A DNA stretch of 64,000 bases from Hsuehochloa calcarea (lineage: Eukaryota > Streptophyta > Magnoliopsida > Poales > Poaceae): the NCBI GenBank assembly GCA_036346395.1, contig CM070599.1, positions 3,401,232 to 3,465,231 on the forward strand. Reading direction: 5' to 3'. Each line of letters opens with the position of its first letter. Position 1 is the stretch's first letter. A model generated the notes under the pieces. It did not search any database and had not been told where the DNA came from. It saw nothing but the letters and a program-made list of their open reading frames with translations. Position numbers and translations under genes: made by a program. Shown piece after piece: positions 1 to 9,827 of this stretch.

Positions 1-692
1 CGACCAGTGTTGGGTATAATAACTTTAGAGAATAGCTACTAAACTTTTGTGATGAGGTAAAATCTATTTCCTACTAAGGTTTTTTTTACTTTAAATAAGG
101 AAATGAAATTATAACTAATTATTAAAAATATGCAGAAAACAAGTCAAATTCTTGCCAAGGTTGACAGCTTCATGAAGGATAACAGTACTAAAGATTTAGA
201 GATTATGAAGTTTAAAAGGTAAATACTGTAACTTAGCAAATATTAAACCATGCTACCTACTACTTTCTTATTTTCTTTCATCTTTCAGGGAACTAAAAGA
301 GGCAAAAATATATTCTTCTCAAAAGACCAACGAATTTGAATATAAATTGCTATCTATTGAAAACAAGATGAAATAGCTACTTTAAAACTTTTGGAAAACT
401 CTAAACGCTTAATGGAGAGTGAGGTAGAACGCTTTCGCCTCCAAAATAGAAATGTGAAGATTTATGATGATCGGAAGGAAAAGAACTCAAGAATGTATTG
501 TATTTCCGGAGAAATACAACGACCTTTTTTTAACATGAAGAAGAATTAGCAGGTAATATCTTTATTCAGATGTTTAACTTATTGCAATAGAAGTAGACAT
601 TTCTATTCATTTCCTTTTTTTCATTTCTAGATCTTCATAAAACAATCAAAGGTCTTAGGACTGCTCTTAATCAAGAAAAAAGAGAGAAAAGG
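1..692 (+). pseudogene. Exon fragments of an unrecognised coiled-coil gene
   Basis: Three exon-like blocks can be read. Block 1 (130-218) opens with ATG and ends at a GT donor (219). Block 2 (289 to about 552) follows a pyrimidine-rich acceptor ending CAG at 288, and the split AGG codon across this junction keeps the frame exactly. Block 3 (631-692) follows an acceptor ending TAG at 630. The residues are rich in K, E, L and Q with heptad-like spacing, typical of a coiled coil. Block 2 meets an in-frame TAG at 374-376; a one- or two-base shift just after it opens another charged stretch, so this copy looks broken. Block 3 is cut at 692 by the Copia LTR. I do not recognise the family, so no function is proposed. 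The gene's 5' part may lie before the window. Confidence 0.4.
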
Positions 693-955
693 TGTTGTAA
701 ATTAATACGGGCTTGGCCCAATTTTAACTCTAATTAATTCCTAGAAAATCTCAAGGGCCCATGTGCACGTGCTAAAACTGTTTAGTCTCACATGGAGTAT
801 TAATGGGGAGTTACACCACTTTATAAGGTGGATCGTGGTAACCCCTTTGTGGAATTGGAGAGAGTCAACACACACGCGCGCTCGCTCGCTCGCTCGCCGA
901 GCCGTGCCGTGCCGTGCGTTGCGGTGCGGGTGCGGGTGCGGGAACAGTGAACTGT
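693..955 (+). repeat. 5' LTR of the Copia element (3' edge approximate)
   Basis: It starts with TG and matches 5970 onward through the ACACCACTTTATAAGGTG stretch and the GCTCGCTCG simple repeat. TTTATAAGG (about 820-828) is a plausible TATA element. Similarity to the 3' copy fades near 950, in a GTGCGG/GTGCCG short tandem repeat. Confidence 0.65.
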
Positions 956-1228
956 TCGTGAGACTCTTCCTCTTCATTTTTGACTCCACGCCACTGAAAC
1001 AGACTCTTCCTCTCCATGTTTTGCTGCTTTCTCTGGCGATCTCCATCCCGGCGAGGCTCGTGGACGGTCGAACCAGGAGAGCAGGCCTCCAGAACCACAT
1101 CCTTGAAGGCTTACACGAGCGAGGACGAATAAGGTTTTTGGGGAGCGTTTGCGCGACTGCTCGCTGCTTCGTCATCATCCGATCCTCTGCTTCATCTACA
1201 TCAACTGCACGACTACGTCCACAACGCC

Positions 1229-2320
1229 ATGGCGAACGACAATCTCGTCAACACTTCTGCTGATGCTGCTTCTTCAACTGGTTCTGGGTATATCAATCTA
1301 ATCCTTGTACTTTGTTTATCTTTCCTTTATGTTATTGTTTTGAACACTGAGATAGAAATGCTAGTTTTTGTTCTGTTAGAAATTGGTATGACTATGGTGT
1401 TCTTATTTATCTGTCTTATGCAAAAGGCTAGAATATTGTTCATGATTCATCTAGTATATTTCTGGATTAAAGTAATTCAAAAAATGCTTATATGTTCAAC
1501 AATCCAAAAACCTTATTCTAGGCATTTTTCGTCAATTGGCGTTGCTGCTGCACTCAAACCCTCTGAATTCGATGGCGCGAATTATAAGAGGTAGCGCACC
1601 AAGATGGTGCGTTGGTTAACTGCCATGAACGTTTTCCATGTGGAAAATAGCAAGCCTGAAGGAACCCTTACTCCTGAACAGGAGCAAGCGTTCGAGGCTG
1701 CTGATAACCTTTTCAAATGTGTCGTGGTTAGCGTTCTTGGTGAGAAGTTAATCGATGCATACATGGTGATCAAAACAGGGAAAGAGATGTGGGATGCACT
1801 CGTGGCCAAGTTTGGGGTCTCGGATGCAGGAAGTGAACTGTATCTAACGGAGCAGTATCATGATTACAGAATGGTTGATGGCCATTCTGTAGTTGAACAG
1901 GCTCATGAGATACAATCCATGGCCACAGAACTTGAGCACTTCAAGTGTGTGTTACCGGACAAGTTTGTTGCGGGTGGCATTATTGCCAAGCTTCCTCCTT
2001 CTTGGAGGAATTTTGCTACTACTCTGAAACACAAGAGACAAGAGTTTTCTGTTGAAAATCTCATTGGGTCTCTTGATGTTGAAGATAAGGCGAGAGCAAA
2101 AGATACACACACTAGAGGTAATTAGGGACATTCTAGTGCCAATGTGGTGCAAAAAAAGAATGGCCAAGCTCAGAAGTTCAAAGGCAAGAACAAGACCGCA
2201 CAAACAACTAGCTTCAAGAAGAAGAAGAAGAATACAAAGGATGGTCTTTGCTTTGTGTGTGGCGAATTTGGTTATTGGGCCAAGGATTGCAGCTAACGCA
2301 AAGGTGGGAAGAATCAGCAA
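1229..2320 (+). pseudogene. gag: Copia gag with an intron; broken
   Basis: The first exon (1229-1287) starts at ATG and has a GT donor at 1288. A 234-bp AT-rich intron ends in TAG at 1521. The joined frame then reads into ALKPSEFDGANYKR, the conserved N-terminal gag motif of plant Copia elements. Here the next codon, expected to be Trp, is a TAG stop (1592-1594). The UBN2-type gag body follows to about 2110 (motifs around MWDALVAKFG and LPPSWRNF). A second stop (TAG, 2123-2125) precedes the lysine-rich basic region. The zinc knuckle near 2245-2290 keeps its three cysteines, but the expected histidine is tyrosine (CFVCGEFGYWAKDC), and a TAA follows at once. Gag would form the particle shell and bind element RNA; this copy cannot make a full protein. 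Confidence 0.82.
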
Positions 2321-2420
2321 GGACAGAATTCCAAGTCTGCTAATATTGTTGTTGGTACCACTGAGACGGGAACATTAGGGTATGGTAATTTACCTACTGT
2401 TCTTTCTGTATGTCAAACTA

Positions 2421-5400
2421 CCGATTGGTGGATAGACACTGGTGCTAACATACATGTGTGTGCTGATATTTCTTTGTTTTCTTCTTACCAGGTCACTCGG
2501 GATTCAGCCGTTCTAATGGGGAACCGGTCACATGCTACTGTTCATGGTGTTGGTACGGTCAATCTGAAGTTTACTTCGGGGAAGATTGTGAAACTCAAGA
2601 ACGTGCATCATGTGCCATCCATAAATAAGAATCTCGTCAGCGGATCTCTTCTGTGTAGAGATGGCTTTAGACTGGTGTTTGAATCCAATAAATTTGTTGT
2701 GTCCAAGTGTGGACAATTTGTTGGTAAAGGCTATGTGTGCGGAGGCTTGTTCCGCCTATCTCTTTCAGATTTGTGTAATAGTGTTGTGAACCATGTTTGC
2801 AGTGGTAATGAGACTACTATTTGGCATTCACGACTTTATCACATAAATTTTGGTTGCATGATGCGTTTAACCAATTTAGAGTTAATCCCAAAATTTACCC
2901 TTGCCAAAGGTTCTAAGTGTCAAGTTTGTGTACAATCAAAGCAGCCTCGTAAGCCTCATAAGGCCGCAGAGGTAAGAAACTTGGCACCATTAGAACTCAT
3001 ACATTCAGATCTGTGTGAGATGAAAGGTGTGTTGACAAAAGGTGGTAATAGATATTTCATGACATTGATTGATGACTCCACTAGGTTCTGCTTTGTGTAT
3101 CTTTTAAAAACTAAAGGTGAAGCACTTCACTACTTTAAAATCTATAAGGCAGAAGCTGAGAACCAACTTGAAAGAAAAATCAAAAGGGTTAGGTCTGATC
3201 GTGGCGGCGAGTACTTTTCTGATGAGTTCAATTTATTCTGTGAAGAACATGGTATAATCCATGAGAGGACGCCTCCCTATTCACCCCAGTCAAACGGGAT
3301 TGCTGAAAGAAAGAACCGCACTCTAACTAAGTTCGTTAATGCCATGTTAGACACAGCGGGTCTTTCCAAAGCATGGTTGGGGAGGCTATATTGACTTCAT
3401 GTCATGTCCTGAACAGGGTTCCTGCAAAGAATAAAGAGATAACCCCATATGAACAATGGGAGAAGAAAAGACTATCACTTTCATACTTACGTACTTGGGG
3501 TTGTTTGGCGAAAGTCAATGTGCCAATTCCCAAAAGTCGTAAGCTTGGACCAACAACCGTGGATTGTGTCTTTCTAGGCTATGCTCACCATAGTGTTGGA
3601 TATAGATTTCTAGTGGTGAAATCTGGAGTACCTGATGTGCGTGCTGGTACAATTATGGAGTCCAGAGATGTTACATTCTTTGAGGATATTTTTTCGATAA
3701 AAGATATGCCTAGTTCATCGAGTCAGGAGCCTGATACAACTCCTGAACCTGCCATTCCAATGGAATATTTTGAGCAAACCCCTGAGCAAATTCCTGAGGA
3801 GGAAGACAATGAAACTCTAAGGAAGAGTAAAAGACAAAGGACTGCAAAGTCTTTTGGTCCTGATTTCATTGTGTACCTTGTGGATGATACTGCAAGTACC
3901 ATTTCTGAGGCATATGCTTCTCCAGATGCAGAATACTGGAAGGAAGCAGTCCGTAGTGAAATGGATTCCATTATTTCTAATGGAACTTGGGAGATCACTG
4001 AACGTCCTTATGGTTGTAAACCTGTAGGATGTAAGTGGGTGTTCAAAAAGAAGCTTAGACCTGATGGTACTATCGAGAAGTACAAGGCACGGCTTGTGGC
4101 CAAGGGTTATACCCAAAAGGAAGGCGAAGATTTTTTCGATACTTATTCACCTATGGCTAGATTGACCACTATTCGAGTACTACTATCTCTGGCTGCCTCA
4201 CACGGTCTTCTCGTTCATCAGATGGACGTTAAGACAGCTTTCCTAAATGGAGAGTTGGATGAGGAGATTTACATGGAACAGCCAGATGGATTTGTAGTAA
4301 GTGGTCAAGAAGGAAAGGTGTGTAAGTTGTTGAAATCTTTGTATGGTCTTAAACAAGCACCTAAGCAGTGGCATCAAAAGTTCGATAGAATTTTAACATC
4401 TACAGGCTTTATTGTGAATGAAGCTGACAGATGTGTGTATTATCGCCATGGTGGGGGCGAAGGAGTCATTCTATGTCTGTATGTTGATGACATTCTGATC
4501 TTTGGGACCAACCTTAATGTGATTAAGGAGGTCAAGGATTTCTTGTCTCAAAACTTTGAGATGAAAGATCTGGAAGTAGCTGATGTTATCTTGAACATCA
4601 AGCTGTTGAGAGGTGATGATGGTGGGATTACATTGTTACAAACCCACTATGTGGAAAAGATTCTGAGTCGTTTTGGTTATAGCGACTGCAAATCCGCTCC
4701 AACAACTTATGATCCTAGCATGTTTCTTAGGAAGAATCGGAGAATAGCCAGAGACCAATTGAGATATTCTCAGATAATTGGTTCACTCATGTATTTAGCT
4801 AGCTGCACCAGGCCTGACATCTCGTTTGATGTGAGCAAACTAAGCTATTTTTTTTCAATCCAGGAGATGATCATTGCCATGCTCTTGAGAGGGTAATGTG
4901 CTATCTAAAGGGTACAATGAGCTATGGCATTCACTATACCGGGTATCCTAGTGTACTGGAGGGTTATAGTGACTCAAACTGGATATCTGATGCTGATGAG
5001 ATTAAGGTCACAAGTGGATATATCTTCACACTTGGAGGTGGCGCTGTTTCATGGAAGTCTTGCAAGCAGACCATCTTAACAAGGTCAACAATGGAAGCAG
5101 AACTCACAGCATTAGATACTGCCACTGTTGAAGCCGAATGGCTTCGAGAACTCTTGATGGATTTGCCAGTGGTTGAAAAACCGATACCGACTATTCTGAT
5201 GAACTGTGACAATCAGACTGTGATTGTCAAGGTGAACATTTCTAAGGATAATATGAAGACATCAAGACATGTGAAGAGAAGATCAAGTCATCAGAAAATG
5301 AGAAACTCGAGTAATAGCTTTGGATTATGTCCAAGCGGCTAAGAATCTGCGATCCTTCACAAAGGGTTTATCACGGAATGTGATAGACAATGCATCGAGG

Positions 5401-5421
5401 GAGATGGGTTTGAGACCCACG
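2421..5421 (+). pseudogene. pol: Copia pol: protease, integrase, RT, RNase H; frameshifted
   Basis: The domains run in Copia order. The aspartic protease has its DTGA active site at about 2433-2447. The GAG-pre-integrase zinc-binding region (H...H...CQVC) lies near 2825-2935. The integrase core follows, with HSDLCE, RSDRGGEY and the PYSPQSNGIAERKN region ending near 3320. Reverse transcriptase contains the KARLVAKGYTQ block, MDVKTAFLNG and the catalytic YVDDILIF (about 4480-4503). RNase H carries the GYSDSNW and STMEAEL motifs (about 4960-5105), with a tail through DPFTKGL to about 5421. A one-base frameshift near 3375 separates integrase from RT, another near 4857 separates RT from RNase H, and a third near 5265 precedes the C-terminus. 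Gag and the first part of pol share a reading frame, as usual for Copia single-ORF elements. Confidence 0.93.
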
Positions 5422-5969
5422 TGAGTTATACCATAGTGGTAACCCATCCTATGTGATCGGAGATCCCGTGAAGTAGGATTGGCGAAACAAGCTATTGGTT
5501 AACTGGGAGGAGAGTACTTTTATAGACCCACTCCATTGGAGATGCAATTCTCTCCTAAATCTGTATGGCAGGATGATTTTTATCTTAATGTGTTCTGTGG
5601 CTTGTTTAAGCAAAGATGTTGTCCTACAGAGCAGTCTTGAAAGAACACACCTATATGAGCCCGACTGCTAGTCACAGTCTACGAGATAGGGTAATCTCTA
5701 GGAAGCTCATGAATAGGCCAGGAGTATGAGTTCTATTGTCCAACCCGCGGGGATGCCTTGTAGTCTAGTATCAGTTAAGGACTTAAGTGAAACCTATTCA
5801 CACAAAACTGTCAATTCAAGGCTTAGTCCATTGTGCAGTTGTGGATAAGTGTAGCTTCTGTTCTAGGTGGATGTTCAACCTTAACCGGTCTCCATCAAAA
5901 CACTGGTATATTAAAACAATACTGTGGATCAAGGCATTTGACATGTGCCTTTGGGATTTTGTGGGGGAT
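5422..5969 (+). other. Copia 3' untranslated region with polypurine tract
   Basis: No ORF of interest lies between the RNase H tail and the 3' LTR. A G-rich tract (GTGGGGGATT, 5961-5970) directly precedes the LTR and fits the plus-strand primer site. Confidence 0.7.
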
Positions 5970-6237
5970 TGTTGGAATTAATACGGGCTTGGCCCAATTT
6001 TAACTCTAATTAATTCCTGGAAAATCTTAAAAGCCCATGTGCACGTGCTAAAACTGTTTAGTCCCACATGGAGTATTAATGGGGAGTTACACCACTTTAT
6101 AAGGTGAATCGTGGTAACCCCTTGTGGAATTGGAGAGAGTCAACACACACGCGCGCTCGCTCGCTAGCCGAGCCGTTCCGTGCAGAGCCGTGCCGTGCGT
6201 GTGCTTGTGCGTGTGCGCGCGTACGCAGGCGAGTCGG
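5970..6237 (+). repeat. 3' LTR of the Copia element (3' edge approximate)
   Basis: It opens TGTTGGAATTAATACGG and repeats the first about 250 bases of the 5' LTR with scattered differences. The GC-rich short repeats near its end have diverged, so the edge cannot be fixed by eye. Confidence 0.65.
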
Positions 6238-6336
6238 GTTGGACTTGGGCAAACTTCTTCATGATCTGCATTTGAGCTCTGCTGAAGAAATTCAAAAGAG
6301 AAAGGAAGAGGTTGCTACTGTTGTAGCTATACCCTA
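6238..6336 (+). pseudogene. Coding-like remnant right of the Copia element
   Basis: An open frame reads through a charged, coiled-coil-like stretch (SAEEIQKRKEEV) and ends at a TAG near 6335. Its style matches the coiled-coil exons left of the Copia insertion, so it could be the next exon of the same gene. Alternatively it is the element's own diverged end. Too short to identify. Confidence 0.25.
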
Positions 6337-6528
6337 GTTCATAATATAAAAAAATTCACGGCTACGGACAAATGTTTTTTAAGTATTTTGTGGGCACGTA
6401 ATGAACACGTGATGATGTAAATATATCTTGTGATTTCATTGCTTCGTATGTTTAATTAATATTATACTAGCCCTCGATTATCATGTTTGAACCAACAGTG
6501 GTAAATTGATCACATGGTCTAAAGAATG

Positions 6529-8433
6529 TGTAGGACCGTAAAGGCGACTAGGGGGGGTGAATAGGCGCTTTCTCAACTTTCTCGCCTAAAACAAATTCAA
6601 CACGAACTTTACTCCATTAGCTAGGAAAGCTAAGAAGATCAGTAAGCGCACAGTGGAAGCCTTGTGCTGAATTCGATAACCCCAACAGCCACACGACACA
6701 AAAGTGGAGACTTAAACTCGAAGGGTAGATCTGGGCACAGGCGGTCTGACCGGCTACCAAGGGCGGTCTGACCGACGCCATCGAGCAATGATCGGACCGA
6801 CTACTAGTCGGCGGTCGAACCGGTGGATATCGGTTCGACCCGCAGATTAGCGATCAAAGCAAAGATCGGACCGCCGTTATAAAATCGGTCAAACCGGTTC
6901 AGTCCAGTACTGAAAATTCAAGCCCAAATCCAAAACGAAATTTGATCCAACTTTTGATTCAACCAATGAAACTTGACCAAATTTCAAGCACACCTCTCTA
7001 ATGATATTAGAGACCTATTTCTAGCGACGATCCTTCAGATCCACTTCGTAGAATTGATCTCTCAAGGATTTACCAAAGAAGTGCACAAACCCTAGAAATA
7101 TGAAAATCTTTGATTCAAGACTTGCTTGTGGGGGTTGATGGTCTAGATGATTCTAGGAGTACTCCCACACATCAAAGCAAGACAAAGTGGGTCAATAGAC
7201 CAAGTTTAACCACTTGAATCAGGGAAGCACCAAATTCATCCAAATGAGAGAAGAACACAAAAGAGAGACAAATAAACTCTCAAGCAAGCATCACAAGATT
7301 GATTGATCTCACAAGATGCTTACAAAGCCACTCCCTCAAGGAGGACAAGAGCTCACCAAGGAGCAACCACAATCTCTCCCTCTCTTCCTCTCCAAACCCT
7401 AACCCTAGAAAAGGCTAAGGAAAACCAAATGAAAAGCTTCAAGGGGTTTTACATCTCCCCCTTCTCTATTTATAGGAGAGGCCTAGGGTTTCACTTTTGG
7501 GACCCACTCACACATGGGACCCACACACAACATAACCATTGAAGCAATCGCCTGCTTCACCACGTGTAGGTTGATCAGCGGTTCTCATCACGTCGCCAAG
7601 CCTCTCTTGTCCGAATCCCATCGAAACCTCCCAGAGACTCGCACCGATATCCGCACCGCCTGATCCAACCAGCTGTACCAAACTACCCGTTCGATCCATC
7701 TTGCCCATCCTGCACCATGCTTGAGTCACACGACCTCACCCGGCATCCATGATCGTTCTGGACCTCAGCTCTCCAAGCGTAGTCCCGATCCACCCACCGA
7801 TGACGTCGTTGACCTGCAAGCCACCTGCACAGCAATAGAAAAACGAACCATTTTCGGGAACAAGTTCTTCACAACTTGACCCACGTCAGCTCCGCAATGC
7901 AATATACAACAATAAAGCCTTGATAACCAAACATAAACCACTATCAAAACACATCAATGCAAACTTGGCTATCCTCCAAGTCATCGGCGGTCCGACCGCC
8001 CCACAAGGCCGGTCCGACCGATTTCAGGCCGGTCGGACCGATCCCACAACGGCGGTCGGACCGCCCGAAAAGACTTAGCCAAAATTCCAGCTTGAAAATC
8101 CGAAACCTTCTGGAATTTTCAACTCAATAGAACTTTTGACTGGGAGCTCCAAAAATGTTGCGACCACATCCAGGAGACTCCCCTCACCTGCCTACACAAC
8201 CTATTTTTGGCTTAGCTCCAAAAGCCACTTTTAGGTCAGGCCGGTCCGACCGGCAACCACTGCCGGTCCGACCACTCCACGGGCGGTCTGACCGCCCCAC
8301 ACAACCGGTCAGACCGCCTGTGGTCTGACAGACTGAAGCAAACCCCGAAAACGCGAGATTTTGCAAACCAACAAAGTCATTGCCAATTGACTCATCATCC
8401 TGAGATCGTGCACATATCCTCACGATATCCACA
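6529..8433 (-). repeat. 3' LTR (left) of the Sirevirus-like element
   Basis: 1905 bp, TG...CA, aligning end to end with 12530-14429. It holds palindrome clusters at about 6740-6905, 7984-8068 and 8240-8333, and a minus-strand TATAAATAG at 7466-7475. The element's polypurine tract (plus-strand TCTCCCCCTT) abuts its right edge. Confidence 0.92.
6740..6905. repeat. CGGTCNGACCG palindrome cluster in LTR
   Basis: Several copies of the near-palindrome CGGTCTGACCG/CGGTCGGACCG and decayed variants (for example CGGTCGAACCG) occur within 170 bases. The same cluster recurs in the other LTR at 12741-12905. Two more clusters lie at the far LTR end (7984-8068 and 8240-8333; 13990-14070 and 14240-14335). 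Sirevirus LTRs are known for conserved palindromic motifs; their role is unsettled. Confidence 0.85.
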
Positions 8434-9827
8434 ATCTCCCCCTTGATGAACACATTGGCAATTTCCCAGAAAATGTGGTTTTTCAAATTGAAAAGTAAAA
8501 CAAATCGCCATTTTCGCATAAAGGGACAACTTGGTCCATAAGCAAGAAAAAGCCTAGGAACCGACCAATCTGGCTTCTGAATAGTATAGGCAAGTGAGAT
8601 AAGGTAATGAAAGCACAAAAGGATTCAAATTCCAGAAAGTAGCCAAAAATCTCACTTAGGTCCATAAGAAAGACAAAATGTTCTATTTGACCTTTGATCA
8701 TTGTGAGTCTTCTTCAATTGCAATTAAAGTCAGAAAAAGGCAATAAAACCTAGAGACTCAACTCACTATGATCACAAATTTTCAAAAGGCTCATTTTTTT
8801 GTGTGTTCTTTTATGTAAAACCAGTATTTTCTTCAATCCTTCTCCCCCTTTGACAATGAATTCATCAAGATGCAAGGGAAAAGAAAAAGAAGATGAAATG
8901 ACTTTATTTGAAATTTAGCAAAAAGGAGCCATGACCATTATCGAAGTAGACAGTACAAGAATTATACCAAGCCATATAAGGTGAAGAGGCTATATTCAAT
9001 CATGGCAAAACATGTACTGCAAAGCTAAAACCAAGTTAGCAGAAATCTGAGATTAAAAGAATGAATACCATGAAAAGTTGCTCAATATCATAGTTTCACT
9101 AAAAGCAACCAAGAATGAGTCAAACCATGTCTTATAAGTAAAAAGAGACTCAAGACAAGAACTGAGGCATTTTGAGCATTAAGAGTTCATTTTTGAAGCA
9201 CAATTCAAGCACTTAGCATTTTGAGCATTTTCCTAAAAGGAATTTTTCAATGTGCTAGATCTCAAGCCTTGCCGCGACCATCTCAAGCGATAAGCTTAAA
9301 AGAGTGGTCTAGGTCATCCAAAACTCCCCTTGAGTTCATGCCTAGTGCAATGGCAAGCCGTCTCATGAGAAAGGATTGGTAAGATCAGTTTTTTCGCACA
9401 GAAAATCTCATTTTTCATTTGCTTGACTTAAGAAGATAAAAAGCTCATTTTCATCTCAAAATAAGTTCAAGACTCAATTCAACCTATATGACATGGCGAG
9501 AATCATAAGAGGATCACTAGAGCAAAACTAGTCACAAGATCCAACAAAATATGATTTGATTCAATTTGCTCACAGAAATACAGCTAGCAAGATAAAAGCT
9601 GAGCTAAACAAGAAGAGCCATAAAAGAAGTCTAGCAGACTATCACTTGATATGACAGGGTATAGAGAATGAAATCAAGTCATACAAGAATAATAATCAAA
9701 GCTCCACAAGTTTTATTATGCAATGCAAGACATTTGAAATGAAAATGCATTATGATACAATGAATGCAAAAAGAGCAAATTCCCTCAAAACATCCATGCC
9801 TCAGTACTGGGGTTTGAGATAAAAGAT
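8434..9827 (-). other. Non-coding 3' region of the Sirevirus-like element
   Basis: No coding motif can be read on either strand. On the element strand there are purine-rich AGGGGGAG motifs (plus strand at about 8435-8443 and 8840-8849, weaker ones near 9325 and 9958). Full-length relatives carry integrase, RT and RNase H here, so pol is absent. Confidence 0.7.

Larger units (their letters stand above)
693..6237 (+). mobile_element. Decayed Ty1/Copia LTR retrotransposon
   Basis: A near-identical TGTTG-starting block occurs at 693 and again at 5970, and between them lie gag, protease, integrase, reverse transcriptase and RNase H in the Copia order (integrase before RT). The 3' copy is preceded by a G-rich polypurine tract (5961-5969). 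No clean tRNA-Met primer site was found behind the 5' LTR. The 3' LTR diverges from the 5' one after about 6235, and no convincing CA end was found, so the right boundary is approximate. AAAGG flanks the element at 688-692 and recurs at 6301-6305, but the second copy lies past coding-like sequence and may be chance. Several stops and frameshifts make the element inactive. Confidence 0.88.

Noticed and set aside
6297..6310. AAAGG as the right target duplication of the Copia element
   Set aside because: It lies past sequence absent from the 5' LTR and is not preceded by CA; kept only as a possibility.
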